This document shows, piece after piece, positions 23,210 through 34,670 of a stretch of 64,000 nucleotides of DNA; the stretch's first letter is position 1, and the number at the start of each line of letters is the position of its first letter. The notes under the pieces were generated by a model. The model had not been told where the DNA came from and did not search any database. It was given only the letters and a program-made list of their open reading frames with translations. Source of the stretch: Isoetes taiwanensis (Eukaryota; Streptophyta; Lycopodiopsida; Isoetales; Isoetaceae). Made by a program: the position numbers and the translations under genes. The DNA lies in contig JAJEKV010000297.1 of the NCBI GenBank assembly GCA_021234155.1, positions 186,001 to 250,000 of the forward strand, in the 5' to 3' direction.

Positions 23210-23904
23210 TCTTGGTAGACCGGATCATAGCCCTGGCCATATTCTAATTAGTTAGATCGATTAGTTAGTAGGGAATAGTAAATGTAGGATATTATCCTAA
23301 ATCCATAGGTAGTATGCTATTTAGCCTAAATGTTTGAAGAATGAGTAAACTAGGAAGTAGATTGTAGAATGTAAATGTCGGGCCCTGTTGAGTTTTTTGG
23401 GCAGAATTAGGTTCCTTGCTCTCAGAGGCTATAACTTTTTGTAGGAGGCTCGGATTAAGGCGATTCTCGCACCATTACATCAAGAATACTTCAACTAATT
23501 AGGACCCCCATTGGGTGACGCGTCAGACATCATCATCTCGGCCCTTGGCTAAAGGTGGCGTAAAAGGAGAAAAATGGCTTTAGAAGCGGGAGTTAAGAAC
23601 CAAAAACCCCCTACACACCACACTATACGCGCCCGCCGTATAGAAAATGTTTATACGAATTAAAAAAAAAATAATTAAGGAAAAAAAGTTAGGATTTAAA
23701 TTTTTAGAAATATTTTTTTTACCTCCTTTCTTTTTTGTGTATTCTCTCGCCTCCTCCAGCTGCCATAGCCACCGAACTTCAAGCTTCCTTCCGCCATATC
23801 CATGCTTATCCAACCACCGGAGTTGACCGCCATAGTTGAGGTTGCTTCGCCACCGCCAGGCACTGCCCTCATTCCTTACCCAGGCACCTACCCTCGCCTC
23901 CATA
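23210..23904 (+). other. retrotransposon leader, no long ORF
   Basis: Untranslated leader-like sequence between the LTR and a short ORF. It has a tract of A/T homopolymers (23660-23720) and is otherwise featureless. Confidence 0.4.
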
Positions 23905-24117
23905 ACCATGGCTCGCACCATGCAAACTCAGAGCTATGAGACCCTTGATATTATCCAAATTTTTGTTGAGATTGAATGCAACCTTACTAGAGATCCCGAG
24001 AAGATCGAACTTCTTCTTGAGCAGTTGATCCAATGTTTTAGGGTAGGAGGTCGGATACCTTATCCTGTTTTTCATATGATGGAGCAGTGGAGCAGCCAGA
24101 TCAAACCATGTCACTAG
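23905..24117 (+). pseudogene. short ORF after the LTR, possible gag remnant
   Basis: MARTMQTQSYETLDIIQIFV to SSQIKPCH, 70 aa. It is helical and placed where gag begins in LTR elements. No zinc knuckle or capsid motif is visible and the element is cut off by MITE sequence at 24.24 kb. Assignment rests on position only. Confidence 0.3.
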
Positions 24118-24236
24118 TCCACTATTACCCCCCTGAAACTGCGACGGGCAATGATGAGGAAGCTGCAAGAGTGGAGGCATAGAAGATCATGGACATGGCC
24201 ATAGTAGGAAGATGCTCTTTCACCATACCCTCATAA

Positions 24237-24636
24237 AACACAAACCATTAACATCCAACATATAAAAATTAAATCCCCCCTAAAACCCCCTGTGGTTTGT
24301 GTGCATATTCACACGGGGGGTGACTCCGGGCATCGAGAGCTATTGGATGGGTATATTCATGAGTTATGCTTTGATTTGGACCGTAGATAGCGATCCTCGT
24401 TTGTGCGGTATGCTCGTACAAGTTTTTTTATACTGTATAGCAAGACTTGTGAAATACTATAAGGTTTGGTGCAATATACTTAATGGTGTTGATTTCAAAC
24501 ATGTATTATACCATTTTAGGCAGTATAAAAGGGCTCTCGCTACCCTACGTCACCCCCCGTGTGAATATGCACCCAAACCACAGGCGGTTTTAGGGGGGAT
24601 TTATTTTTTATATGTTGGATGTTAATGGTTTGTGTT
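24237..24636. mobile_element. MITE, about 400 bp with 88-bp TIRs, copy 1
   Basis: The left arm 24237-24324 (AACACAAACCATTAACATCC ... CACACGGGGGGTGAC) is nearly the exact inverse of 24549-24636. The interior is AT-rich and non-coding. No clear target duplication was found. Confidence 0.8.
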
Positions 24637-24679
24637 GCAAACAATTTTTTTTGGTCCCTTCGGGGTCTTAGGGACGTCA

Positions 24680-24770
24680 TACCCCCCGGTGAATATGCAC
24701 CCAAACCATTGGGGGTTTTAGGGGGATTTTAATTTAAAAGTGTTTTATGTAATGGTTTGTGTTGTCTAAA
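24680..24770. mobile_element. partial right arm of the same MITE
   Basis: CCCCGGTGAATATGCACCCA through AATGGTTTGTGTT repeats the right TIR of copy 1, without a left arm. It is flanked by CCTTCGGGGTCTTAGGGACG-type sequence also found near 26740. Confidence 0.65.
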
Positions 24771-24869
24771 ATTTTTTTTTGCCCCTTCGGGGCCTTGGAG
24801 ATGGACAACATAACAACAAAAAATGTATTAAAGTAATTTAGAAGAGTTATCAATGGAATAAAGAACATT

Positions 24870-24990
24870 TGTTAAGAAGATGACCGTTAGGTCATGTCAT
24901 GGGGATTGAACCCAGCATATCCTTGTCCTTTATTTTAACGCTAACAACTTTGTATCAAACAATTTAAACTTAATGACATGAAGTTTCAAT
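24870..24990 (-). mobile_element. possible tRNA-derived SINE fragment
   Basis: On the minus strand GGGTTCAATCCCC (24902-24914) matches a Pol III B box, with an A-box-like GTTAGCG upstream. No full tRNA cloverleaf can be drawn, so a SINE or decayed tRNA is more likely than a gene. Confidence 0.25.
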
Positions 24991-25278
24991 AGTGCAAATG
25001 TGTTTTGCTTTAGCACTAAGGCCTTTGAGTCCAACCATTTAAACTCAATGTATGTGAAGCTACATAAAACTAAGCATTTGCTTGATAATAAGAATTTAAT
25101 TTGAAAGCGACTTTAAGCAAAGTGTGAACACTGCTCATTGCAACCGCGCCAAATTATATCTTCAAGCTTTCTTGCCAATTCTAGTCCCTAAACATTAGGC
25201 GACCAACGGATAGGTCATGACTAAGATCCAAATCACGAGATGCATTAGTGAAAGATGAGAAAATAAAGAGGCACAAAC

Positions 25279-26148
25279 AAAAAATTTAGAATTAAAACCA
25301 GGAAAAAACTAGAATTCATTTGAGGCTTTCATCACCTGTAGCTTTTGAATTTGATCACAATAAAACAAATAGAACATAAGTAAAAGTTACCATAAAGATA
25401 GAAATGATTGATCCCATTATTACGAAAGTCATAAAGTTTGCAACACCCATACACAAATATTTTTCAAGCTGGAATTTAACGGTGACCTTTGGCCTCCATG
25501 GATTCTTGTGGTGAGAAACCGAAGTGGGAAACTTTAATGCATGGTAATTTTTTGCAAGCTTCATTCAGAATGAGCCATAAAACAATATCCAATAGCCCAA
25601 TCCTGTAGTAATCAGCTGGTAGGATGTGAAAGTCTACCAAACCCGGCCAAAAAATTGCTGTTTTAGCATAGATAACTTAACCAAACATATCCATATCATA
25701 CACTATAAAAAGATCTCGGGGAGAGAGCTTTCCAGCATAATAAAAATCATCTCAAGCGAGCTCGGATCAAAAAGTTATGATAAGAAATGTGTTGCGGTGG
25801 GAAAGCGCACTACATGCGCCCTTCAAGCCCTTCATGTGCCCATTATGCACCACACACATAAAAAGAGAGCTTTTGTTGTGAGCCATTGGTTGTTGACCAT
25901 TGAAAAAAAAAGGCTAAAATCAATGGGCACATGAAAAAGGCTAAAATCAATGGCCCTTCATGTGCCCATTATGCACCATACACACAAAAAAGGGGCTTTT
26001 GTTGTGAGCCATTGGTTGTTGACCATTGAAAAAAAAAAGGCTAAAATCAATGGCTCAAAAATGGTGCACTCTAGATGTACGCATTAGTACATCCATTTGA
26101 ATACATCACGAAATCGTAGGAAAACCTTAGCGAAAAGCGTACAAAAAC
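25279..26148. repeat. duplicated non-coding unit, copy 1
   Basis: Sequence from AAAATTTAGAATTAAAACC to GTACAAAAACAACAC recurs at 26771-27834 in the same order with about 90% identity by eye and with internal gains. Landmarks include CACCTGTAGCTTTTGAATTT, GATCTCGG...GAGAGCTTTCC and GGTGCACTCTAGAT. The word GAGCCATTGGTTGTTGACCATTG is itself tandemly repeated inside (25880-26040). Confidence 0.75.
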
Positions 26149-26672
26149 AACACATAACAACCAACACATAACAACCATTGACATTAACAACCAACACATA
26201 ACTACCATTGACATTAATTAACACAACCATTGGGTCCAACACATTTAAATTAAAATCCCCCTTAAACCCCCTTTGGTTTGGGTGCATATTCACACGGGGG
26301 GTGACTCCGGGCAACGAGAGCTGTTGGATAGGCATATTCACCCCTTATTCCTTAATCTACACCGTACGTAAAGTTCCTCGTTGTGGTGTATGCAAGTACA
26401 AAATTTACTATACTGTATAACAAGATTCGCAAAATACTATAAGATTTCAAGCAAATACTATATGGTGTTGATTTCGTATGTGCAAAATACAATTATGAGG
26501 GCTCTCACTGCCCTACGTCACCCTTCGTGTGAATATGCACCCAAACCAAAGGGGGTTTAAGGGGGATTTTAATTTAAATGTGTTGGACCCAATGGTTGTG
26601 TTAATTAATGTCAATAAGTTATGTGTTGGTTGTTAATGTCAATGTTGTTATGTGTTGGTTGTTATGTGTTGG
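26149..26672. mobile_element. MITE copy 2, 524 bp with about 156-bp TIRs
   Basis: The left arm 26149-26305 and right arm 26517-26672 are near-perfect inverses. They share the inner TIR of copy 1 (GGTGCATATTCACACGGGGG) but extend outward with tandem ACATAACAACC / ACATTAACAACC units. It sits exactly between the two copies of the duplicated unit. Confidence 0.8.
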
Positions 26673-26770
26673 AAGGATTTAATTTTTATATGTTGGATGT
26701 TAATGGTTTGTGTTGCAAAAAAAAAAAAAAAATTTGGCCCCCCGGGGCCTTAGGGACGATCCGGTGCGAC

Positions 26771-27834
26771 AAAAATTTTAGAATTCAAACCCGGAAAAAA
26801 ACTAGAATTCATTTGAGGCTTTCATCACCTGTAGCTTTTGAATTTCATCACAATAAAACAAATAGAACATAAGTAAAACTTACCATAAAGATAGAAGCAG
26901 ATTGATCCCATTATTACGAAAGTCATAAAGTTTGCAACACCCATACACAAACATTTTTTCAATTTGGAATTTACTTGGTGACCTTTGGCCTCCATGGATT
27001 CTTGTGGTGAGAAACCAAAGTGGGAAACTTTTACGCTTGTTAGCACAAGGATCTAGAAGCCTTGGAATTTGCTTAATAAGCGCCTCAAAATCTAAAAATG
27101 CATGGTAATTTTTGCAAGCTTCATTCGGAATGAGCCATAAAACAATATCAATAAGCGCAATCTGTATTAATCGGTGGTAGGATATGAAAGCCTACCAAAC
27201 CCGGCCGAAAAATTGCTGTTTTAGCATAGATAAGCAACCAAACATATCCATATCATACACTATCAAAAGATCTCGGAGAGAGCTTTCCAGCATAATAAAA
27301 TCATCGAAGCGAGCTCTACGGATCAAAAGTTATAATAAGAAATGTGTTGCGGGAGGCGCACTACATGCGCCCTTCAAGCCCTTCATGTGCCCAACCCGGC
27401 CAAAAATTGCTGTTTTAGCATAGATAACAACCAAACATATCCATATTATACACTATCGGAAAGATCTCGGGAGAGAGCTTTCCAAGGCAATAACTCTTCT
27501 GGATCAAAAGTTATGATAAAAATGTGTTGCCGTGAAAAGCGCACTACATCGCCCTTCAAGCCCTTCATCGCCCTTCAAGCCCCTTCGCGTGCCCATTATG
27601 CACCACACACACAAAAGAGGGCTTTTGTTGTGAGCCATTGATTGTTGACCATTATGCACCACGCGCACAAAAAGGGCTTTTTGTTGTGAGCCATTGGTTG
27701 TTGACCATTGAAAAAAAAAGGCTAAAATCAATGGCTCGAAATGGTGCACTCTAGATATGCGCATTAGTACATCCATTTGAATACATCATGAAATCATAGA
27801 AAAACCTTGGTGAAAAGCGTACAAAAACACAAAG
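26771..27834. repeat. duplicated non-coding unit, copy 2, internally expanded
   Basis: Second copy of 25279-26148. The ACCCGGCC...TTGCTGTTTTAGCATAGATAA block occurs twice in tandem here (about 27199-27390 and 27391-27560), so this copy is longer. The final word ATCCATTTGAATACATCA is shared with copy 1. Confidence 0.75.
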
Positions 27835-28225
27835 AAAACCCATGTTATTATGCTACATATTATTATGACACGAGAGACACAAAACTTCATGGGAGGAACT
27901 TCGCATACTTTACCCCAGCTCCTCCGCAACCCATTGAACTAGAGATGGTGGCTCGGTCGGGACCAGTACATAACGAAATATAAAGAAGGATCGAAGTCCA
28001 TCAAATCTTTGGAATGGCATGCCTGGAGGAGGCTGGGCGGATAGCGAAGAACTAGACAAAGCGGGATCTTTGACCAACTCGACACTCCTACAATAAAAAG
28101 AAAAGCGTAAAAAGTACCTCCAATAGATTGGGAAGCGGCTACAAACAACGCCTTGAGGGCAACAAATGGAGTCGGTAAGGCCACTTCTTCTAGCCCCTTT
28201 GTGAAGGGCCGAGTCCCTAGGCTGC

Positions 28226-28583
28226 TAATCTTGTTACAAGCGAGGGCAAGACTCTTCCCAAGCCGCTTCCTTGCCCAAAGAAGTCCCATAGGTGGAGATC
28301 TGGCACCATGGCATTGAGGAAGGTTAGGAAGTACCAAAGGTCCACAGAACCACGCTTTCTCGTGGTACGCCATTCAATGGCTAGTTCGGGGAGATCATCG
28401 GAAGTTCAACCACGGACCTTAAGTTTCAAACTTATGCTATCCTTGCCTTGCGAGGAAGCTCTGAGAATATTATCGATGGCCCTTTTGCCAATGCAAATCC
28501 TTGCGCTATTCCGCCAAGCGCATCACAATAACGCCAAGGATTTGGCATTTGCTTGGAGGACTCGGGGATCACCTATAGTATAA
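28226..28583 (+). pseudogene. histone H3 pseudogene
   Basis: In one frame PKKSHRWRSGTMALRKVRKY then QRSTE matches the end of the H3 tail and helix alphaN ([20 protein letters not shown]). After a frame change TTDLKFQTYAILAL (28409-28453) matches helix alpha2 entry TDLRFQSxAVLAL, and ANPCAI matches TNLCAI. In another frame KRITITP matches KRVTIMP, and finally KDLAFAWRTRG, in the first frame, matches KDIQLARRIRG. At least three frame changes and an internal stop exclude function. Order and spacing follow canonical H3 through its C-terminus, so this is a dead copy of an ordinary H3, not a TE protein. No introns are seen, which suits H3 genes or a retrocopy. Confidence 0.75.
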
Positions 28584-28851
28584 AAATTGTACATTTATTT
28601 TGTAATATAACATCACTGGATATTTTACTGTGTAAATGTAGACCTTTTTGGCCTTCATGTACATGCATAAATGTTTTCTGTAATTTTATCTATGTTTCAA
28701 AAAAAGAAAAAGAAAAAAGTAAATAGATATTGATAAAATAATTTCCATAGGGTGGCGTCAACACATTTAAAAGTAATTCTCACTTTTAGAGTTTCATTAT
28801 CTCTTGCTCCTTCAAAGCGCCTTTCCTCCTCCTTCTCTTTTTTCTTGCCTC

Positions 28852-29046
28852 ATGGATTTCTCTAAGCATCGGCAATGGTACATGAATGGGAGCATTGAGA
28901 TTCCCAGGTTCCCTTCGAGCTTCCACCCTTATTTACTGCAGGAAGTCAATCTCATTGCCAACATGCAGGTTCATCCTGACTATGCTTGCATTTTTCGAGT
29001 TCTACATATACGATGGGATCATCTTATAGGTTCGAGGGCGTCATAG
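28852..29046 (+). other. 64-codon ORF, unassigned
   Basis: MDFSKHRQWYMNGSIEIPRF to IGSRAS. The DNA at its 3' end (GATGGGATCATCTTATAGGTT) resembles the end of the LTR at 23.16 kb, so it may be LTR-retrotransposon debris. Confidence 0.2.
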
Positions 29047-29049
29047 ATG

Positions 29050-29584
29050 AAGACTAGAAAATAGATACCGCTAGAAGACAAAGACTACAAAATAGAAGAC
29101 AAAGCTAGACATACATGAGATTTTGAGATTTTCATATGTCGCTTCCACCTATGTTATACAAACTTTTAGATTTTAGGATGCCTCCTCATCCTAATGTTGA
29201 GCAATGATTTTAGCTCCCATTGAAAAATTTCCATGGTTGCTTTGGTTAGTTGGATATCTTGTATTTAGAGCCGAAACATTCCATTATCTGAATAGAAAAC
29301 CATAAAAAGCTTGCCGAAAGGATTCCTATAGTACAATAAATCGATTTTTTTTTTTTATAATTTCGACCAGTTAGTTTGTAGTGTTCACAAAACTTTGCTA
29401 ACACTGCAGCACCCATTTGAACTTTTTGAGGTTGCTGGTGCCATGTGAATATGTAGCAAAATAACAGGGGGTTCCATGGGGATTTGATATGGTTGTAAAA
29501 ATAACAATTCCTGATTATATAGCCCTAAAACAATTAAATGGGTTGTTAAAAAAAATACATAAATTCAAGATAAAAAATGATCAC
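29050..29584. other. no gene seen
   Basis: AT-rich, non-coding; a T-tract at about 29346-29356. Confidence 0.5.
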
Positions 29585-29700
29585 ATTAGCTCACTGGGTA
29601 CATTCGTTAAAGTAGTCTTATTAGGACAATGAGTTATTTTGGTAGAGGTTCAAGCCCTCGTATTTCATATTCTAAATCTTAGGCAAAGCTGTATAGTGGT
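29585..29700 (+). mobile_element. possible tRNA-derived SINE
   Basis: An A-box-like TTAGCTCACTGGG (about 29587-29599) and a B-box match GAGGTTCAAGCCCTCG (about 29645-29660) lie about 60 bases apart, the Pol III internal promoter layout. The acceptor stem does not pair, so it is not a functional tRNA gene. Confidence 0.35.
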
Positions 29701-31810
29701 TCGATATTCCCTCAAAACCTTAGGCGAAATCATATTTCATATTTCAGAATCATAGGTGCCTTCAATCACAAATGACTACTATAAGCGAAATGAGAGGTGC
29801 CCAGAGGCCCCAGCATACGATCTGGTCGTTAAATCGACGAATCCAATGATTGTGGTAGTCCAGGGTGCACCTCGTTTAGAATATGTAGTGGAACCAAGCA
29901 AGGGGGATTCACTATGAATGCCATAGGGGTTTTTGACCCGTTTTCACATATATATATGTATGAGTTAGGGTTTTTTGCGATTACTCGAGGTAAATTTTAT
30001 ATGGAAGGTGTTGAATTTGACTTGCACCCTCTGCATGCACATATGGCATACTCCTCTTTGTATAATCGCATGCTCTAGGGAACCAAGGAAATGGGAATGA
30101 TTGCCCCACGAGGCGCGAAAAACTAAATGAGTTCTAAACAAAGTTATCTTGTTCGTGTCAAGCCTGTACCTTATAAAATGAAGAAAGCATAACAAATAGA
30201 ATTCGCGATTTTGTGTTGGGGTGTATTTTCATGGCACCACGTCGCATCATCTACACTGTAAAATGGAAATAGGATCAACCAATTTCATGTTATCGATTCT
30301 CCAGGGGTTTTAGGGCTTTGTTTTAGGGTTGCAACCATTGCAGTGAGCTTAACACAACTAGAACACAGGTACACCAATTTGAACAAATGCAGGTAGCCTT
30401 TTGCAGGCAAGATCTTCGAGCAAATACAATTTCTAGGTCCCTAGGAACAGGTCTTCGAGCAAACACATCTTAAATCTATAGAAATAGAGTCGGACCTATA
30501 GAAATAGTGTCGATCTTTGAAAAAATAGTTCGTAGGTTCCAACTCAAAAAATATAGAAGTAATCTAACAAGTCCGGTCAACTTGTTATGATGGCATTCAA
30601 TTCAATTGGTGGGAGTATTTTAAGAGTTTAATAACAAAGAAAGGGGGAATATCTAGAATTTGAAATTGAATTATATATAAAACAAGAAGTATGTTTAATC
30701 TCATAATCTTTTAGGACCAAAGGAAATGTCATGCGACAAAACCTTGCCGGTTAGAATTGTTCTAAATAATATAGTAACCTGTAGCTTTATGGATAGATAT
30801 GTTAATATAATAGGTACATCCATCGTAGGCAGTGAAATTATGTATAGCTAAGGCTAATAAATTAATGTAGTAAGTAAGAAGCATATAACATCTTAATGTG
30901 AAGAGTAGTTATGATGCTGTGGGTAGTATCATTGAAGGGGTGCAAGGCCATTTTTCATTATGAAGAAAGTGGGGTGTTGTGTGTTTTATCTTGACTATTT
31001 TTGCATGATGTGCTTAAATTGGTGAAATGTGTGCAGAAATTGAGAACAATATGGGTGTAATGTAGAGAAAATGTAAAAATGTGCAAATATTGTGGAGGAA
31101 ACATTTATGATGTACTGAAGTGGAACCTATGGATTTGAAGGAGTATTAAAGTCCTTAAAAAATATTTTCAATGGTTGATAAGTTAATGATGTGTCATGAA
31201 TCTGGAAGAGCATGGTAGTTGCAAGGAGTTTAGATGGCCTAGATTTGATGTTGAGTTGGCAAGAACTAGTGAACTTATGATAGTTAGAATTTGGATCTAA
31301 GGTTGAGATTTGCCCAGATTTTTGGTTAGGATCAAGTGCGATTTTGTATAAGATAGCCAAAATTCGTGTAGAAGGGAGGCCCAATTTTGGAAGATGAAAT
31401 CTGGGCAAAGTTCTTGAAGTTGTGGGTATCTTTCTTGATCGGTTGGATATTATTATGTTGAAGTATGATATTTTGAGTATGATTATGTGATTCTGTTGAA
31501 CTTTATCTCAATTTCTCTAATCTCGAATAAAGCTTAGGATTTGGTGCAAAAATTTATGATGGAATGATTATGTGGTGATGTATGATGCCAGTAGAGTGAG
31601 GTTTAGCCTGTCTCATATACCTTGAGATTTGCTTTGGTTCTTGTTGTTAATTCTTGGTCTTCAGTTTGCCTTGGTTCCATTGACCAAGCTAATATGTTTT
31701 GGCGGGCATTTCGAGAAAGCAACATTTTACTGATATGACATCGTGATGATAATCTTCATTATTTATGGCAACAAGAGAGCAGAATGAGTGTTCAGATTAT
31801 TTATGGGCTA
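29701..31810. other. intergenic, no gene seen
   Basis: Only short frames. The minus frame 31127-31408 has no recognised motif. No long repeat was noticed. Confidence 0.5.
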
Positions 31811-31954
31811 GATAACATCCTCTCCCGAGGCGTTATGGGCCAGAAAATGGCCAAGTAGGAAATTAGGGCCGTCTGGCGTGAGTTCGGGTAGAGGAATTTC
31901 TAACCCATATTACGAGGCCATTTCGGCCCATAATGCCGAGGGGAGGACGTTATC
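31811..31954. repeat. foldback hairpin element 4
   Basis: The left arm 31811-31852 (GATAACATCCTCTCCCGAGG ... AATGGCC) pairs with the right arm 31916-31954 (GGCCATTTCGGCCCATAATG ... GTTATC) over about 40 bp with a few mismatches. The loop is about 63 bases with a further GGAAATTAG/GGAATTTCTA-type pairing. The architecture is the same as the 2.4-3.4 kb hairpins, with different sequence. Confidence 0.7.
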
Positions 31955-33434
31955 GGCCTTAGCGTCTTTGGCCAAGGCATTTAGCGCAGTGGCCGCCATA
32001 CTCAAAAGCTTGGCCTAGCTTCGGAGCCTGCACTGTATTCTAGCATCACAGCAACCCAGTTTGACGCAGAAAAGCTTCATAGAATCAGCCTGTGATAGCT
32101 TAGGCATGCCTGTTTATGGCTCATACACAGCAACAACAGTAGGATTTGAAGGACCAAACACAAACAACAACACAGATTTTGAATGGAAGAAAAATCAACC
32201 AAATCAATTTTCTCCAGGACCTCCAAGTTATTATAGTAGATATGGGTATGAAAATAACGTGAACATACATCTAATTTTAGCAATTAATAAAGTCAAAACT
32301 TCCATGTCAAAACAAGACTGGGTACAATTTTCCTTATTTTTGTGATGAATTTGGCTGATAATCTTTTCATTCATCACAATAGCAACATACAATATCGTTG
32401 AAATGGAAAAGGTCAGTAGAATTACGGACCATGGGCACATTCTCGGATTACCCTATATAAAAAAAAAAAACATTTTTGAGAAATTAGAGGTATATAAGAA
32501 GTGTAGAAATATGGCAAGGCAAGAAGGGAGTACTCCAGTTGACACTTCTCATCGGAATGAAAAACTCTGTCTTAATGAGAAATAGTCATCAGAGTCTATT
32601 ACTTGAGTTTGACCAACCTCAAGGAGGGTGTTACCATAGGGATAAGTAGGTTCTCCAGATCACTTAGGGTGATCAATCCAAGGTGAAAACAATGGATTTT
32701 CCTGAAGGAAAAGAAAGCATAGCACTCAAAAAGTGGCTAAAAGATTTCCAAAAAGGAATTTTATTTATAATTGTTCTTTTCATAGTACTCAAAAAAGTTC
32801 ATGGAAGAAGTGCAAAAAGTAGAAAATTCATGAATGAGTGCAAAAACCTTTAGGCTTTTTAAATGGGGTCAAAACAAAGTCAATGGACAATCAAGACGGG
32901 ACCAATTATCAAAAACTTGAAATTTTCCAGAAATGATTTCTTCTTAAACTTTCGTCAACTAATAGTTTGCTCTAGATCAAACAAGGAAAAAGAGCATTGA
33001 AGAAAAATTTGATTTGGGGGTTATGTCTGGGAATAGAATAGAACCTATGGAAAACATATTGTTCTAGAAAAAACAGGGATTTCAAATTTTGATAGAGCAA
33101 TTGAAGGGGTCTTTTGTACTTTTATAAACTGTGGAAATGTTTGAAGTAAACCTAGGAGGAGGAACATCCAAAAAAATAAGTATTTTCAGTGTTATTTTTA
33201 GCAAAAAAATTGATTTTTTTTAAATGATCTGGACCCACTTGAACGGAGGAATTCTCAATTCAATTCAATTCAATGAAACATGGGTTTCAAATGCAATCAC
33301 TCATCAAAGTCATTAATGCAATCAATGACAAAGGTAGTACAAGTTGGAAACAAGTGTAAAGCACAGATCAATGGAGAAAAAGCCAAATTCCCATCGTTCT
33401 TGAATTCACTTGGAGTCTTCAAAAAGGAAGATAA
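31955..33434. other. no confident gene
   Basis: A plus ORF at 32061-32345 (starts MTQKSFIESACDSLGMPVYG) lacks recognised motifs. The remainder is A-rich and non-coding, with a short AATTC run at 33250-33273. Confidence 0.45.
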
Positions 33435-33696
33435 TTGGCTCGGATTGATGGGATTTTGCCCATTTTTCTTAAAAGATACGTTGATGATGGTTTTGGCATA
33501 TGGGTTGGTTCGCGTGAGAGTCTTGACTCCTGGCTTGAAGGGTATAATAGTCTATGTCCCACAATTAAGATTACTTCCCATGTATCTTGTACTCAGTGGG
33601 TGGACTTCTTGAATGTACCTTTTCAAAGGAGAACAGTTTGCCAAGATTTGCATCTTAGACTCTCGAACCTTTCAAAAAACCCTTAAACCAATATCA

Positions 33697-33727
<31 letters not shown>

Positions 33728-34043
33728 GTAGGCAAGATATTTTTATTTTATTATAATAAGTAAAATATCAATACCTCCCTTGTTATATCAGAGGTCTTCT
33801 TTTGTGAGGGGAGATCTAAGGAGATATATCATTCGTGAAACATCTTTTAAGAACTTCTCTAGCCTTAGGGATATTTTCTATTCGAGACTTAGAGCGAGAG
33901 GCTATCCTCGAAAATTTCTAAAGGTGAACTTTAGCAAACTTTCCTATCATGATAGATCATCTTTGCTCCATGCTGTATCTAAGCGTTGTCTTAAGAAGCG
34001 CCTTAGGCCCCCCTTGGTGTTTAAGCTTGTGTTTGCACTCTAA
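33435..34043 (+). pseudogene. Penelope-like element reverse transcriptase fragment
   Basis: The frame 33435-33686 gives FLKRYVDDGFGIWVGSRESL with the catalytic YVDD (33477-33488) in the setting typical of Penelope-like elements (RYVDDxFGIW.G...L....N...P.IK.T...S...V.FL.V). After a short insertion the same frame resumes at 33780-34043 with RGDLRRYIIRETSF and YSRLRARGYPRKFLKVNF, the thumb region of that family, ending PPLVFKLVFAL. Neither the N-terminal RT motifs nor a GIY-YIG endonuclease is visible, so the copy is 5'-truncated and dead. Confidence 0.75.
33690..33773 (-). mobile_element. 64-bp poly-T insertion with 10-bp target duplication
   Basis: AATATCAATA occurs at 33690-33699 and 33764-33773. 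Between them lies a run of more than 25 T then GTAGGCAAGATATTTTTATT. Removing insert and one duplicate restores continuity of the interrupted reverse transcriptase. The poly-T end (poly-A on the minus strand) plus duplication is the signature of LINE-machinery retroposition of a very short RNA or a 5'-truncated element. Confidence 0.7.
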
Positions 34044-34670
34044 AGCTTTAGGCCTTGGGGACATTATAAACCCTAAGTTGTATACCATTATGACCAGGAG
34101 CAATGCTCTAGAGTCGACGTGGAAGCATAAATGTGTCATTGCCCCTCTTCCTCGTCGTCCAACTAAGCTGCAGAAGCATAAATATAAGCACAGGCATCAT
34201 GCACATATCAACACATAAATGTGAACCACGAAGGGTGGGGCACCATCATCACTACATCATTGCATAGACATATCATCTGCATAAACAATGGAGATCCTAC
34301 CCAAGCTCTAACTCAGTATGGTATGGCTGACGGTCTGAGCCTCAAGATAACAACAGATGGAAGTCATAACAGTGGAGTTGATTGGCATAGAACAATAGCA
34401 AAGGTAGTCCGCTCCATCTGCCCCTCCTATACATACTTTGCTGAAAGATAAAAAAGCCTCGGGTCTCGATTGTAGCCTATCGAAGACATAGCTCTAAGGC
34501 TACTCAGGGTTCATCTCCTCAGGTCCAATGAGGCAGGAAGGTTGCTCCTTCTGGAAAGAGTCAAGGCCAAACTAATTTTGCATCAAAAAACATCTTGTAT
34601 ATTCATATAAATTATGTACATGTACAAGTATTTTTACAAATCTGAGTACATTTTCATTGATAGTAATTTT
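34044..34670. other. possible 3' region of the Penelope-like element, otherwise empty
   Basis: Immediately after the RT fragment GLGDIINPK in another frame may belong to its C-terminus. The rest (including ORF 34221-34451) has no recognised motif. Confidence 0.3.

Noticed and set aside
27939-28373. Minus-strand 144-aa ORF
   Set aside because: It overlaps the plus-strand histone H3 pseudogene and has no recognisable motif.
29585-29700. Functional tRNA gene
   Set aside because: A and B boxes are present, but no acceptor or anticodon stem pairs; a SINE fossil is more likely.
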